A stretch of DNA of 64,000 nt from Hydrogenibacillus schlegelii (GTDB taxonomy: Bacteria; Bacillota; Bacilli; Thermicanales; DSM-22653): the NCBI RefSeq assembly GCF_001653195.1, contig NZ_JXBB01000045.1, positions 1-64,000 on the forward strand, given 5' to 3'. The stretch's first letter is position 1, and each line of letters starts with the position of its first letter. A program made the position numbers and the translations under genes. The notes under the pieces were generated by a model. That model saw only the letters and a program-made list of their open reading frames with translations, was not told the DNA's origin and made no database searches. This document shows, one piece after another, positions 9,544 to 19,249 of the stretch.

Positions 9544-9822
9544 GTGGCGCCGAAGAAAATTCCCATCCGAAAGTGCGTCGCCTGCGGCGCTCAGCGCCCG
9601 AAGCGGGAGCTCGTGCGCATCGTCCGGACGCCGGACGGCGACGTCCGCCTCGATCCGACCGGCCGCCAGGGCGGGCGGGGCGCTTACGTCTGCCCGAACG
9701 CGGCGTGCTTTGAGACGGCAATCAAGAAGAAACTGTTCCAGCGGGCGCTCGGGGTCGAGCTGACGCCGGAGATCGTCGAGCGGCTGAGAGAAGCATGGGG
9801 GGCGCTCAGACTTGAAGGCTGA
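9544..9822 (+). CDS. rnpM: RNA-binding protein RnpM/YlxR
   Basis: 92 residues. The YlxR family; in Bacillus subtilis it binds RNase P RNA and modulates its activity (RnpM). Seen here: the N-terminal [20 protein letters not shown] and the [13 protein letters not shown] signature with four cysteines. The GTG at 9544 is 3 bp after the nusA stop and uses the Shine-Dalgarno (SD) sequence at the nusA 3' end. Its last codons overlap the start of ylxQ by 11 bp. Confidence 0.92.
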   Translation: MAPKKIPIRKCVACGAQRPKRELVRIVRTPDGDVRLDPTGRQGGRGAYVCPNAACFETAIKKKLFQRALGVELTPEIVERLREAWGALRLEG

Positions 9823-10144
9823 TCCGTTTTTGACCACGCTCGGTCTCGCGGTCCGGGCGCGAAAGGTGGTGAGCGGCGAAGAGGCCGTCCTGCGCGCGAT
9901 CCGGACCGGCCAGGCGAAGCTCGTCATCCTCGCCCGGGATGCCGGGCCGAACACCGGCAAAGCGGTGCGCGACAAGTGCCGATCGTACGGGGTGACGTTG
10001 ATCGAAGGTCCGGATCGGTATGCCCTGGGAACGGCCATCGGCAAAGCATCGCGCGTCGCCTTGGCGGTCGTGGAGACGGGGTTTGCGCGCCTTTTGCTCG
10101 AACATCTCGCGCGCGCCCGCGAAGCGGAACGGGAGGCACCCTGA
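9812..10144 (+). CDS. ylxQ: L7Ae-like ribosomal protein YlxQ
   Basis: 110 residues of the L7Ae/L30e/Gadd45 family, which bind kink-turn RNA. Visible: [35 protein letters not shown] at the N-terminus and the later [16 protein letters not shown]. The TTG start at 9812 lies inside the end of rnpM, which suggests coupled translation. Precise function is unresolved even in well-studied relatives; position between rnpM and infB is conserved. Confidence 0.9.
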   Translation: MKADPFLTTLGLAVRARKVVSGEEAVLRAIRTGQAKLVILARDAGPNTGKAVRDKCRSYGVTLIEGPDRYALGTAIGKASRVALAVVETGFARLLLEHLARAREAEREAP

Positions 10145-10157
10145 AGGAGGTGGGCCG

Positions 10158-12953
10158 ATGGCCAAGTACCGCGTCTACGAATACGCCCGGGAACTGAATA
10201 TGTCCAGCAAAGAAATCATCACCATCCTGAAGCGGCTGAACATCCCGGTGCAAAACCACATGAGCATCGTCGACGAAGAGGCGCAGGCGAAGATCGATCA
10301 GTTTTTCCGGGAGATTCGCCAGCGGGCGGCGGCGGAAAAAGCCCGCCGCGAGGCGGAAGAGCGCCGCAAGGCGGAAGAACTGAAAAAGGCCGAAGAACGC
10401 CGGAAAGCAAGCGAAGCCCAGCAAGCCCAAGCCACGACAAGGACAGGTGACACGGTGAGCGACACGAAAACCTCTTCGGTCGGAACGACCGGAACCGAGA
10501 CGCAGGAGAAAACGAAAAAGGAAGAGAAAGCCGGGGTCGCCGCCGGCAGTGCCGGGGGCGAGGCCGACGGCGCGCCGACGGCCGGGGGCGCCCCGAGCGG
10601 CCGAAGCGGCGATAAGCGGCGCCGCCGTCGCCGGGGCGGCCGCGGGGGTGGCGACCGCCGGGGCGGCGACGGACGTCGGGAGCCGGCGGAAGAGCGGCGG
10701 GAGCCCGCCGCGGCCGGCGGGGGCGGCCAGGCCGACCGCGATCGGCGGTCCCAAGACGGCCGCGGCGAGCGCGATCGGCGGCCCCAGGACGGCCGCGGCG
10801 AGCGGCGGGAGGCGACGGGACGCGACGCCCGGCCGGAGCGGAGTGGAGATCGCCCGGCGGCGTCGGCCGGGCCCCGGGAGCGCTCCGATCGAGGACGGCC
10901 CGGCGGCGGCCGTCCGGGCCGCGGCCGGGGGCTTTACGTGCCGCCGGCACCGGTGACGGAGGAGAAGACCGAATCCCGCCGCCGCGGCGGCAAGAAAGAG
11001 AAGGACAAAGAAGAGAAAGAGCTGTTTTCGCCGAAAGCCGAGACGAAAAAGGGCGGCAAAAAGCCGGCGATCAAGGAGAAAGAGCCGCGCGTCGCCGTCT
11101 TCGACGAGGACGACGACGTCGCCCTGGCCCCGGTGCGAAGCGGCAAAAAGCGGAACAAGCAGCGGAAGCATAAAGACGTCACCTACGCCGAAGACCGCGT
11201 GACGCCGACGAAGATCGCCATCGAAGAGCGGGTGAACGTCGGCGAGTTCGCCCGGATGATCGGCCGCGAGCCGGCGGAAGTGATCAAAAAGCTCTTCATG
11301 CTCGGCATCGTCGCGACGATCAACCAGGACATCGACTTCGACGCCGCGACGCTCATCGCCTCCGAATACGGCATCGAAGTCGAGAAAAAGGTCGTCATCA
11401 ACGAAGTCGAATTCGAGACGATCGAAGAGCAGGACGATCCAGCGTCGCTCGTGCCGCGGCCGCCGGTCGTCACCGTCATGGGCCACGTCGACCACGGCAA
11501 GACGACGCTCCTGGACGCGATCCGGAAGACCCGGGTGGCCGCCCAGGAAGCCGGCGGCATCACCCAGCACATTGGCGCTTACCAGGTCGAGCTCGACGGC
11601 CGGTTCATCACCTTCCTCGACACGCCGGGCCACGAGGCGTTCACCGCCATGCGGGCCCGGGGCGCCAAAGTGACCGACATCGTCGTCCTCGTCGTCGCCG
11701 CCGACGACGGCGTCATGCCGCAGACGCTCGAAGCTTTAAGCCACGCCCGGGACGCCGGCGTGCCGATCATCGTGGCGGTGAACAAAATCGACAAGCCCGA
11801 CGCCAACCCCGACCGGGTCAAGCAGGAGCTTGCGGAACACGGCCTCATTCCCGAGGAATGGGGCGGCGACACGATCTTCGTCCACGTCTCGGCGCTCAGG
11901 CACCAGGGCATCGACGAACTCCTCGAGATGATCCTCCTCGTCGCCGAGATGCGAGAACTTCGGGCCAACCCGAACAAGCGGGCCCGGGGGACGGTGATCG
12001 AGGCGAAGCTCGACCGGGGTCGGGGGCCGGTGGCGACGGTCCTCGTCCAAAACGGCACGCTCAAAGTCGGCGACGCCCTCGTCGTCGGGACGATCTACGG
12101 CCGCGTCCGGTCGATGCACGACCACCTCGGCCGGCGCCTGACGGAAGCCGGCCCGTCGACGCCGGTGGAGATCACCGGCCTCGAAGACGTGCCGGAAGCC
12201 GGCGACGCCTTTATGGTCTTCGAAGACGACGCCAAGGCGAAGCAGATCGCCGAGGAGCGGGCGCTCAAGAAGCGGGAGCAAGAGCTCAAGAAAAAGCACG
12301 TCAGCCTCGACGAGCTCTTCAGCCAGATCCAGCAGGGCGACACCAAGGAGCTCGCCCTCATCCTCAAGGCCGACGTCCACGGCTCCGTCGAGGCGCTCCG
12401 GGCGGCGATCGAAAAGATCAAGGTCGAAGGCGTCCGAGTCCGCATCGTCCACGCCGGCGTCGGCGCGATCAACGAATCCGACGTCATGCTCGCCTCGGCG
12501 GCCCGAGCGGTCATCATCGGCTTCAACGTCCGGCCCGACGCCAACGCCAAGGCGATCGCCGAGCGGGAAAAGATCGACATCCGCCTCTACAACGTCATCT
12601 ATAAGGCGATCGAAGAGATCGAAGCGGCGCTCAAGGGCCTCCTCGAGCCGGTCTACGAAGAAAAGGTCATCGGCATGGCCGAGGTGCGCCAGACGTTTTT
12701 CGCCTCCCGCGTCGGCACGATCGCCGGCCTGTACGTCACCGAAGGGAAGATCACCCGGGACGCGCACGTCCGGGTCATCCGGGACGGCATCGTCATCCAC
12801 GACGGCAAGATCGAGTCCTTGAAGCGGTTCAAAGACGATGTGCGGGAAGTCACCCAGGGGTACGAGTGCGGGCTTAAAATCCAAGGGTACAACGACGTCA
12901 AAGAAGGCGATCTCATCGAAGCCTACGTCATGGAAGCCGTGCCCCAGGCGTGA
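10158..12953 (+). CDS. infB: translation initiation factor IF-2
   Basis: 931 residues, longer than Bacillus IF-2 (about 720). IF-2 is the GTPase that places initiator tRNA on the ribosome. Order: IF2_N domain (1-50), a long charged linker (about 60-350) very rich in Arg, Gly, Asp and Glu with repeats of the type [11 protein letters not shown], a second IF2_N domain (about 352-410), the G domain with [14 protein letters not shown] (about 441-454), DTPGHE and NKID, then domains II to IV. The ATG at 10158 follows AAGGAGGTGGG. Extra length is entirely in the linker. It is the fifth gene of the operon. Confidence 0.97.
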   Translation: MAKYRVYEYARELNMSSKEIITILKRLNIPVQNHMSIVDEEAQAKIDQFFREIRQRAAAEKARREAEERRKAEELKKAEERRKASEAQQAQATTRTGDTVSDTKTSSVGTTGTETQEKTKKEEKAGVAAGSAGGEADGAPTAGGAPSGRSGDKRRRRRRGGRGGGDRRGGDGRREPAEERREPAAAGGGGQADRDRRSQDGRGERDRRPQDGRGERREATGRDARPERSGDRPAASAGPRERSDRGRPGGGRPGRGRGLYVPPAPVTEEKTESRRRGGKKEKDKEEKELFSPKAETKKGGKKPAIKEKEPRVAVFDEDDDVALAPVRSGKKRNKQRKHKDVTYAEDRVTPTKIAIEERVNVGEFARMIGREPAEVIKKLFMLGIVATINQDIDFDAATLIASEYGIEVEKKVVINEVEFETIEEQDDPASLVPRPPVVTVMGHVDHGKTTLLDAIRKTRVAAQEAGGITQHIGAYQVELDGRFITFLDTPGHEAFTAMRARGAKVTDIVVLVVAADDGVMPQTLEALSHARDAGVPIIVAVNKIDKPDANPDRVKQELAEHGLIPEEWGGDTIFVHVSALRHQGIDELLEMILLVAEMRELRANPNKRARGTVIEAKLDRGRGPVATVLVQNGTLKVGDALVVGTIYGRVRSMHDHLGRRLTEAGPSTPVEITGLEDVPEAGDAFMVFEDDAKAKQIAEERALKKREQELKKKHVSLDELFSQIQQGDTKELALILKADVHGSVEALRAAIEKIKVEGVRVRIVHAGVGAINESDVMLASAARAVIIGFNVRPDANAKAIAEREKIDIRLYNVIYKAIEEIEAALKGLLEPVYEEKVIGMAEVRQTFFASRVGTIAGLYVTEGKITRDAHVRVIRDGIVIHDGKIESLKRFKDDVREVTQGYECGLKIQGYNDVKEGDLIEAYVMEAVPQA

Positions 12954-12977
12954 CGGCCCCCAAAGGAGAGAATCGCC

Positions 12978-13448
12978 GTGCGGCGGATCAGGCAGGAGCG
13001 GATCGCCGAGCAGATCAAAAAAGAGCTCGGCCGTCTCATCCAGACGGAACTGAAGGATCCCCGGGTCGGCTTTGTGACCGTCACCGACGTCGAGGTGACG
13101 CCGGATCTTCTCGAGGCGCGGGTTTTCGTCTCGGTGCTCGGGGACGATTCGACCCGGGAGGCCGCCCTCGAGGCGCTCCGGCGGGCGCATGGCTTTCTCC
13201 GGAGCGAACTCGCCCGGCGGATCGAAGTCCGGCACGTGCCGGAACTCGACTTTAGGTACGATTCCTCCCTCGACTACGGCATGCGCATCGATCGCATCCT
13301 CCGGGACCTCCGGCAGGCGGATCCCGGAAGCGGGCGGGACGCGGCCACCGGTCCGGAGGCAGCCGGAGAGCGGACGGACGCCGGGGCCGGAGAGGCCGAA
13401 CGTTTTCCGGACGGCCGGGAGGGCGCCGGCGGGGAGGCGTCGCCGTGA
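12978..13448 (+). CDS. rbfA: ribosome-binding factor A
   Basis: 156 residues. RbfA is a KH-fold protein that assists late 16S rRNA processing and 30S maturation. The family core is at 1-115 (RIRQERIAEQIKKELGRLIQ; DPRVGFVTVTDVEVT; VPELDFRYDSSLDYGMRID). The last 40 residues are a Gly/Ala/Glu-rich tail not found in standard members (about 120 residues). The GTG start at 12978 has AAAGGAGAG upstream. Its stop overlaps the nrnA start by 4 bp (GTGA). Confidence 0.94.
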   Translation: MRRIRQERIAEQIKKELGRLIQTELKDPRVGFVTVTDVEVTPDLLEARVFVSVLGDDSTREAALEALRRAHGFLRSELARRIEVRHVPELDFRYDSSLDYGMRIDRILRDLRQADPGSGRDAATGPEAAGERTDAGAGEAERFPDGREGAGGEASP

Positions 13449-14446
13449 ACGCCCTTCGGTCCGCCTACGAGGCGCTTTACCGCTGGATGCTCGCCGGCGG
13501 AGGCGATCCGACGGACGAGGTGCTCGTCCTCTCCCACGTCCGGCCGGACGGCGATTCTCTGGGGGCGCAGACGGCGATCCATCATCTCCTGACCGTCCTG
13601 GGCCGTCCGGCGGCGATGGCGAACGCCGACCCGCCGCCGAAGCGGTTCGATTATCTGCCCGCCTTTCACGCCATCCTGCCCCCGGAGGCCTTTTCCGAAC
13701 GCCTTGAGCGGCACGGCCGGTTTCGCCGGGCGATCTTCGTCGATTGCGCTGACCGGGAGCGGATCGGCGCGGCGGAGGCGCTCCTCGACCCGGAGGCCGA
13801 GATCGTCAACATCGACCACCACGCCACGAACGACGGTTACGGCCATATCAACGTCGTCCGGCCGGACGCCTCCTCGACGAGCGAAGTCGTCTACGACTTC
13901 GTTCGGGCCGTCGGCCTTCCCCTCGATCAGGACCTGGCGACGGCGCTCTACACCGGCATCCTCACCGATACCGGCGGTTTCCGCTACCAGAACACGTCGC
14001 CCAAGGTGCTGCACGATGCGGCGGAACTCGTCGAGCGAGGGGCGGAACCGTACTTCATCGCCGAACATGCCCTGGAGACGATGAGTCTCTCCCAGGTCCG
14101 CCTGCTCGCCCGTGCGCTTTCCGACATCCGCCTCGTCTTGGGCGGCCGGGTGGCGCTCGTCGAAGTCACCGAAGCGCTCCTTCGGGAAACCGACGCCGAC
14201 CTGGACGCTTCCGAAGGGCTCGTCCACTACGCCCGAAACATCGAAGGCGTAGAGGTGGCCGTTCTCCTCCGGGAGCAGTCGGACGGGATCAAGGTGAGCT
14301 TTCGTTCCCGGCGGACGGTCGACGTCGCGGCGCTCGCCCGGCAGTTTGGCGGCGGCGGCCACGTGCGGGCGGCCGGGGCGCTCCTTCCCCCGCCCCTTTC
14401 GGCCGCCCGCGAGGCGGTCATCCGGGCCCTCGAGGCGGTGCTCTGA
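13445..14446 (+). CDS. nrnA: DHH-family oligoribonuclease/pAp phosphatase NrnA
   Basis: 333 residues. NrnA degrades 2-5-nt RNA oligomers and dephosphorylates pAp. Seen: DHH-family metal motifs VLSHVRPDGDSLGAQ (about 29-43), FVDCADRERIG, NIDHHATNDGYG (about 121-132) and, in the DHHA1 domain, FGGGGHVRAAGA (about 302-313). The GTG start overlaps the rbfA stop by 4 bp, so translation is probably coupled. In Bacillus ylxP often sits near rbfA; it is not seen here. Confidence 0.92.
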   Translation: MNALRSAYEALYRWMLAGGGDPTDEVLVLSHVRPDGDSLGAQTAIHHLLTVLGRPAAMANADPPPKRFDYLPAFHAILPPEAFSERLERHGRFRRAIFVDCADRERIGAAEALLDPEAEIVNIDHHATNDGYGHINVVRPDASSTSEVVYDFVRAVGLPLDQDLATALYTGILTDTGGFRYQNTSPKVLHDAAELVERGAEPYFIAEHALETMSLSQVRLLARALSDIRLVLGGRVALVEVTEALLRETDADLDASEGLVHYARNIEGVEVAVLLREQSDGIKVSFRSRRTVDVAALARQFGGGGHVRAAGALLPPPLSAAREAVIRALEAVL

Positions 14447-14601
14447 CGGGCGGAGCGCCGGCGTCGGGCTGAGCCCTGGCGCCCCGGCGATCGTTCGACC
14501 CCCATCGTCGCCGGGTATCGTCGAAAGCTCCCGACGGCCCAGGCGCCGTGGCGTTTCGCCGGCCGCCGGGGCCGACGGATTCAGGGGCGGGAGGGTGCGC
14601 C
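14447..14601. other. nrnA-truB gap
   Basis: 155 bp of GC-rich sequence. No promoter, terminator or gene is visible apart from the truB ribosome binding site (GGGCGGGAGGG near 14585-14595). Confidence 0.4.
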
Positions 14602-15534
14602 GTGGACGGATTTTTCATCGTCGACAAACCACCCGGGATGACGTCCCACGACGTTGTCGAGCGCCTGCGGCGCCTCCTTCGGCCGTGGGGCCGGCCGAAG
14701 GTCGGCCACGGCGGGACGCTTGACCCGGAGGCGACCGGAGTGCTCCCGATCGGCGTCGGCCGGGCGACGCGGCTTTTGGATTATCTCCATCTTTTGCCGA
14801 AGCGGTATACCGCCGAATGGATCGGCGGCGCGGCGACGGACACCGAAGACTGGACCGGCCGCGTCATCGAAGAAAAGGCGGCGGCCGGCCTCGATCCGGC
14901 GGCGGTCCGGGCGGCCTTTCGGCGGTTCGTCGGGACGTACGACCAGACTCCGCCGATGGTCTCGGCGGTCAAGGTGGGCGGCGTGCCGCTTTATGAGCGG
15001 GCCCGCCGCGGCGAGACGGTGGCGCGGCCCCCCCGGCGGGTGGTCATCGAGGCGCTCGAGATCCTCGCGATGGACCTCGACCGGCCGGATCCCCGGGTCG
15101 TATTCGACCTTCGGGCCTCGAGCGGGACGTACGTCCGGACGCTCTGCGTCGACGTCGGTCGGGCCCTCGGCCTTCCGGCGCACATGGGGTGGCTCGTGCG
15201 GACGGAAAGCGGCGGGTTTTCCCTGTCCGAGGCCCGGACGCTGGAAGAGCTGGAGGCGGCTTCAGGCTGCGGGACGCTCGAGCGGCACCTCGTGCCGATG
15301 GAGCACGCCCTTTCGTTTCTTCCGACGGTGGTCGTCGCCCGGGAGGGACGGGAACGGGTGAGGGCCGGTTCGGCCCTTCCGCCGCCGGCCGACCCGGCGC
15401 TCCGTGCCCTGGCTCCGGGGTCGCGGGTGGCGGTCCGGGACGAGGGCGGTCGCCTCCTCGCCGTCTACCGGGTGGCCGATGCCGGAAAACGCCGAGGGGA
15501 GGCGTGGGCGGTGGCGGAGCGGGTGCTCGTCTGA
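14602..15534 (+). CDS. truB: tRNA pseudouridine-55 synthase
   Basis: 310 residues. TruB converts U55 in the tRNA T loop to pseudouridine. Seen: FFIVDKPPGMTSHDVV (4-19), catalytic GHGGTLDPEATGVLPIGVG with the aspartate at about 41, and RASSGTYVRTLCVDVG (about 172-187). The GTG at 14602 is preferred because it gives the family N-terminus (MDGFFIVDKP) and has a nearby G-rich SD; upstream in-frame codons add only low-complexity residues. Confidence 0.95.
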   Translation: MDGFFIVDKPPGMTSHDVVERLRRLLRPWGRPKVGHGGTLDPEATGVLPIGVGRATRLLDYLHLLPKRYTAEWIGGAATDTEDWTGRVIEEKAAAGLDPAAVRAAFRRFVGTYDQTPPMVSAVKVGGVPLYERARRGETVARPPRRVVIEALEILAMDLDRPDPRVVFDLRASSGTYVRTLCVDVGRALGLPAHMGWLVRTESGGFSLSEARTLEELEAASGCGTLERHLVPMEHALSFLPTVVVAREGRERVRAGSALPPPADPALRALAPGSRVAVRDEGGRLLAVYRVADAGKRRGEAWAVAERVLV

Positions 15535-15568
15535 CGAGGCCCGGAGCCTTGCTGAAGGAGGGAAGGCC

Positions 15569-16528
15569 ATGCACATCGAACGCATCGAACCGCCGTATTC
15601 CTTAGGCGGCGACCGGCCGCCGGCGGTGGCGGCCGTCGGGACGTTTGACGGCCTCCACCGGGGGCATCAGGCCGTCCTTCGCCGCGCGGTCGAGCGGGCG
15701 GAAGAGCGGGGCGCCGAGCCGGCGTTGGTGACCTTTCACCCGCATCCCCGGACCGTCCTCGGCCAGGACCTCGTCGCCACTTATCTCACGCCCCTCGAGG
15801 AGAAGGTGCGCCAGCTCGAGCGTCTGGGAATGCGGCGCCTCTATCTCGTTCGCTTCACGCCGGAGCTGGCGGCGATGACGCCGGAGGAATTCCGCCGGAA
15901 GATTCTGGATCCGCTTCGCATCGTCCACTTCGTCGTCGGAGAAGATTTTCGCTTCGGACGGGGCGCCGTCGGTCGGCCGGCCGATCTGGCGCCGGAGGCG
16001 CCGGATCGGGTCGAGGTCGTCCCGGCGATCTCAGAAGACGGGGAGAAGATCGGCTCCCGGCGCATCCGCGCCGCTCTGGCCGCCGGCGATATCCGGACGG
16101 TGCGCCGCCTCCTCGGCCGGCCGTACGCCCTCGCCGGCACGGTCGTCCGCGGCGACGGGCGGGGGCGGACGATCGGCTTTCCGACCGCGAACCTCGCCTT
16201 AAGCGCTCCCTATGCCCTGCCGCGGTACGGCGTCTACGGCGTGAGCGTGGAGCTTGAGGGCCGACGTCGCCCCGCGGTGATGAACGTCGGCGTGCGGCCG
16301 ACGGTCGGCAAAGACGCCGTGCCGAACGTCGAGGTGCATCTCCTCGACTTCGACGGCGATCTCTACGGCCGGACGATCCGGCTGGAGCTTCTCTTTTTCA
16401 TTCGGCCGGAGCAGAAGTTTGCCGACCTCGAAGCCTTGAAGGCGCAGATCGCCCGGGATGTGGCGTTTGCGAAGTCGGAGTTCGTATGGTATACTTCAAC
16501 CGATTCTCCGCCGCCGGCCGGCCGGTAG
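15569..16528 (+). CDS. ribF: bifunctional riboflavin kinase/FAD synthetase
   Basis: 319 residues, standard size. RibF phosphorylates riboflavin to FMN and adenylylates FMN to FAD. The N-terminal nucleotidyltransferase domain has VGTFDGLHRGHQAVL (about 17-31) and SSRRIRAALAAGDI-like GSRRIRAALAAGDI; the kinase domain has GDGRGRTIGFPTANL (about 196-210) and MNVGVRPTVG. The ATG at 15569 is preceded by AAGGAGGGAAGG. The last 60 bp contain the rpsO promoter. Confidence 0.95.
   Translation: MHIERIEPPYSLGGDRPPAVAAVGTFDGLHRGHQAVLRRAVERAEERGAEPALVTFHPHPRTVLGQDLVATYLTPLEEKVRQLERLGMRRLYLVRFTPELAAMTPEEFRRKILDPLRIVHFVVGEDFRFGRGAVGRPADLAPEAPDRVEVVPAISEDGEKIGSRRIRAALAAGDIRTVRRLLGRPYALAGTVVRGDGRGRTIGFPTANLALSAPYALPRYGVYGVSVELEGRRRPAVMNVGVRPTVGKDAVPNVEVHLLDFDGDLYGRTIRLELLFFIRPEQKFADLEALKAQIARDVAFAKSEFVWYTSTDSPPPAGR
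16467..16495 (+). promoter_or_regulatory. sigma-A promoter of rpsO, inside the ribF 3' end
   Basis: TTGCGA (16467-16472), a 17-bp spacer and TATACT (16490-16495) with an extended TGG just upstream. It ends 33 bp before the ribF stop, so rpsO can be transcribed apart from ribF. Confidence 0.7.
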
Positions 16529-16628
16529 CGCGGCCGACGGATGGAAAGCCCGGACAGAAAACCCGAAGCTCGGCGGGTCGGCATCCGCCCGCGGGGCTTT
16601 TGGGGGTTAGAACGGAGGAGGACGTCCG
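16529..16628 (+). promoter_or_regulatory. structured rpsO leader, candidate S15 autoregulatory site
   Basis: The leader can fold into nested stems: AAAGCCC (about 16542) with GGGGCTTT (about 16593), enclosing GCGGG/CCCGC around 16573-16592. S15 represses its own mRNA through structured leaders in several bacteria, including Geobacillus. The fold here is by eye, so the assignment is tentative. The SD GGAGGA at about 16615-16620 follows. Confidence 0.4.
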
Positions 16629-16898
16629 ATGGCGCTCACGCAAGAGCGGAAGCAGGAGATCATCAAAGCGTTTCAGACGCATCCGGAGGACACCGGTTCG
16701 CCGGAAGTGCAGATCGCGATCCTCACGGAGCGGATCAAGGAGCTGAGCGAGCACCTCAAGGTGCATCGGAAGGATCATCATTCCCGGCGGGGGCTCTTGA
16801 AGATGGTCGGCCATCGCCGGAAGCTTTTAAATTATTTGCGCCGTCTTGATCCGGCGCGCTACCGCGCGCTGATCGAAAAGCTCGAGTTGCGTCGGTAA
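16629..16898 (+). CDS. rpsO: 30S ribosomal protein S15
   Basis: 89 residues, canonical. S15 is a primary 16S rRNA-binding protein of the small-subunit platform. The family blocks are all present: [41 protein letters not shown] and [20 protein letters not shown]. It has its own promoter and terminator, and precedes pnp as in most bacteria. Confidence 0.98.
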   Translation: MALTQERKQEIIKAFQTHPEDTGSPEVQIAILTERIKELSEHLKVHRKDHHSRRGLLKMVGHRRKLLNYLRRLDPARYRALIEKLELRR

Positions 16899-16900
16899 TC

Positions 16901-16922
16901 GGCGGGGGCGACCCCGCCTTTT
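16901..16922 (+). terminator. terminator after rpsO
   Basis: A GC-rich stem GGCGGGG/CCCCGCC with a 4-nt loop, followed by TTTTCT. The short U tract suggests incomplete termination, allowing readthrough into pnp. Confidence 0.6.
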
Positions 16923-16930
16923 CTCCGTCG

Positions 16931-16952
16931 ACCGCCGGCCGGTGCCGGCGGT
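16931..16952 (+). promoter_or_regulatory. pnp leader hairpin
   Basis: A perfect 9-bp stem (ACCGCCGGC with GCCGGCGGT) and 4-nt loop, ending about 10 bp before the pnp SD. No U tract follows, so it is not a terminator. Its place matches the processing hairpin used for PNPase autoregulation in Escherichia coli; the same role here is inference. Confidence 0.4.
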
Positions 16953-16973
16953 CGGATCGAAAGGGGGCTGCCG

Positions 16974-19187
16974 ATGGCCGTCTACGAAGTCGACATCGCC
17001 GGAAAAATGATGTCGTTCGACATCGGCACATACGCCAAACAGGCGAGCGGTGCCGTCTTCGTCCGCTTCGGCGATACCGCCGTCCTCTGCACGGCCACGG
17101 TGTCGAAGGAGCCGAAGGACGTCGACTTCTTTCCGCTCACGGTCAACTACGAAGAACGGCTGTACGCGGTCGGAAAGATCCCCGGCGGATTCATCAAACG
17201 GGAAGGCCGGCCGAGCGACAAGGCGATCCTGACGAGCCGGCTCATCGACCGTCCGATCCGACCGCTCTTCCCGGACGGCTTCCGGCATGAGGTGCAGGTG
17301 GTCGATCTCGTCCTTTCGGTCGATCAGAACTTTTCGCCGGAGATCGCGGCGATGAACGGGACGTCGCTTGCGCTCATGATCTCCGAAATCCCCTTCCAGG
17401 GGCCGATCGGGGCCGTCATCGTCGGCCGGGTGGACGGCCGCTTCGTCATCAACCCGTCGGTGGAAGAGCAGGAAAAAAGCGACCTTCACCTCGTTGTGGC
17501 CGGGACGAAGGACGCCATCACGATGGTGGAGGCCGGCGCCCGTTTCGTGAAGGAAGAGGAGATCGTCGAAGCGATCGCCTTTGCCCACCGGTACATCCGG
17601 GAGCTCTGCCTCTTTCAGGAGCGGGTGGCGGCGGAGGTCGCCAAGCCGAAGCTTACCGTCGAAGCCCAGGCCCTCGATCCGGCCCTCGTCGACGATGTGC
17701 GGAACGTCGCCCGGGAGCGGCTCCTCGAGGCGATCCGGACGCCGGACAAAAGCGGACGGGAGGCGGCGATCGAAGCCGTCTTTCAGGACGTTCTGGCGTT
17801 TTACGACGAGCTGTGGGCCGAGGAGGTCCCGGATGCGGCCGAGCGGGAGCTTCGCCTCAAAGACGTGCGGGCGGCCCTGGAGACGATCCTGAAGGAAGAA
17901 GTGCGGCGGATGATCGTCCACGACGGCGTCCGCCCCGACGGTCGGGGCCTCGACGAGATTCGGCCGATCACGACGGCGGTCGGCGTCCTCGCCCGCACCC
18001 ACGGTTCGGCGGTGTTCACCCGCGGCCAGACGCAGGTGCTGTCGGTCTGCACCCTGGGGCCGCTGTCGGACGCTCAGATCCTGGACGACCTCGGTCTGGA
18101 AGATGAGAAGCGCTTTATGCACCACTACAACTTTCCGCCGTTCAGCACGGGGGAGGCCCGGCCGCTTCGGGCGCCGAGCCGGCGGGAAATCGGCCACGGG
18201 GCCCTCGGTGAGCGGGCGCTGGAGCCGGTCATCCCGAGCGAAAAAGAATTCCCGTACACGATCCGTTTGACGTCGGAAGTGCTCGAATCGAACGGTTCGA
18301 CCTCCCAGGCGAGCATCTGCGCTTCGTCGATGGCCCTCATGGACGCGGGCGTGCCGATCAGGGCGCCGGTCGCCGGCATCGCGATGGGGCTCATCATGGA
18401 AGGCGACCGCTACGCGGTGCTCACCGACATCCAGGGGATGGAAGATCACCTCGGCGACATGGACTTCAAGGTTGCCGGGACGGCCGAAGGCGTGACGGCG
18501 CTCCAGATGGACATCAAGATCGCCGGCATCACCGTCGACATCATGCGCGAGGCGCTCCTTCAGGCCCGGCGGGCGCGCCTTTTCATCCTCGAAAAGATGC
18601 GGGAGGCGATCGCCGAGCCGCGGCCGACGCTGTCGCCGTACGCGCCGAAGATCCTCACGATGAAGATCGATCCGGAGAAGATCCGGGAAGTCATCGGCCC
18701 CGGCGGACGGGTGATCAACCGGATCATCGAGGAGACGGGGACCGAGATCGACATCGAGCAGGACGGGACGATCTACATCGCCTCGCCGGATCCGGAGAAA
18801 AACGCCCGGGCGAAGGAGCTCATCGAAAACATCGTCCGGGAGGTCGTCGTCGGCGAGACGTACCTCGGCACCGTCAAGCGCATTGAAAAGTTCGGTGCCT
18901 TCGTCGAAGTGCTCCCCGGCAAGGAAGGCCTCGTCCACATCTCACAGCTCGCTCCGACGCGGGTGAACCGCGTCGAGGACGTCGTCAAAGTGGGCGATAC
19001 GATTCTCGTCAAGGTGATCGAGATCGACGAGTACGGGCGGGTCAACCTCTCCCGCAAGGCGGTGATCATGGACCAAGGGGGCTCCGGAGCGGGGGACGCC
19101 GCTTCGGGCGGCTCCGACGGGGCCGGCGGGAGGCCCCCGGGCCCGGCGCCGCGCCCGACGCCAAAGCCGAAGTACAAAGCGAAATGA
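16974..19187 (+). CDS. pnp: polyribonucleotide nucleotidyltransferase (PNPase)
   Basis: 737 residues. PNPase degrades RNA 3' to 5' using phosphate. Order: RNase PH-like domain 1 (about 1-220, ending near [12 protein letters not shown]), all-helical domain (about 235-310), catalytic RNase PH-like domain 2 (about 315-540, with GTSL-like and MDIKIAGIT blocks), KH domain with [10 protein letters not shown] (about 563-572), and S1 domain (about 622-692). A Gly/Pro-rich tail of about 35 residues ends in a basic KPKYKAK. The ATG at 16974 follows AAAGGGG. Preceded by a leader hairpin. Confidence 0.97.
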   Translation: MAVYEVDIAGKMMSFDIGTYAKQASGAVFVRFGDTAVLCTATVSKEPKDVDFFPLTVNYEERLYAVGKIPGGFIKREGRPSDKAILTSRLIDRPIRPLFPDGFRHEVQVVDLVLSVDQNFSPEIAAMNGTSLALMISEIPFQGPIGAVIVGRVDGRFVINPSVEEQEKSDLHLVVAGTKDAITMVEAGARFVKEEEIVEAIAFAHRYIRELCLFQERVAAEVAKPKLTVEAQALDPALVDDVRNVARERLLEAIRTPDKSGREAAIEAVFQDVLAFYDELWAEEVPDAAERELRLKDVRAALETILKEEVRRMIVHDGVRPDGRGLDEIRPITTAVGVLARTHGSAVFTRGQTQVLSVCTLGPLSDAQILDDLGLEDEKRFMHHYNFPPFSTGEARPLRAPSRREIGHGALGERALEPVIPSEKEFPYTIRLTSEVLESNGSTSQASICASSMALMDAGVPIRAPVAGIAMGLIMEGDRYAVLTDIQGMEDHLGDMDFKVAGTAEGVTALQMDIKIAGITVDIMREALLQARRARLFILEKMREAIAEPRPTLSPYAPKILTMKIDPEKIREVIGPGGRVINRIIEETGTEIDIEQDGTIYIASPDPEKNARAKELIENIVREVVVGETYLGTVKRIEKFGAFVEVLPGKEGLVHISQLAPTRVNRVEDVVKVGDTILVKVIEIDEYGRVNLSRKAVIMDQGGSGAGDAASGGSDGAGGRPPGPAPRPTPKPKYKAK

Positions 19188-19202
19188 CGCCCCTGTCCGG
19201 CG

Positions 19203-19228
19203 CCCCGCGACGGGGGGTTTTGTTTTAT
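19203..19228 (+). terminator. terminator after pnp
   Basis: A short stem CCCCG/CGGGG with a 3-nt loop, then GGTTTTGTTTT. It is weak in stem length but has a good T tract, and it sits just before the SD of the M16 protease. Confidence 0.5.
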
Positions 19229-19249
19229 TGAGAAAGGAGGCGGGCGGCG

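Noticed and set aside
10549-10956. Alternative plus-strand frame in the infB linker region as a separate gene
   Set aside because: Its composition (Ala/Gly/Arg) is a frame shadow of the repeat-rich IF-2 linker, with no SD or family resemblance.
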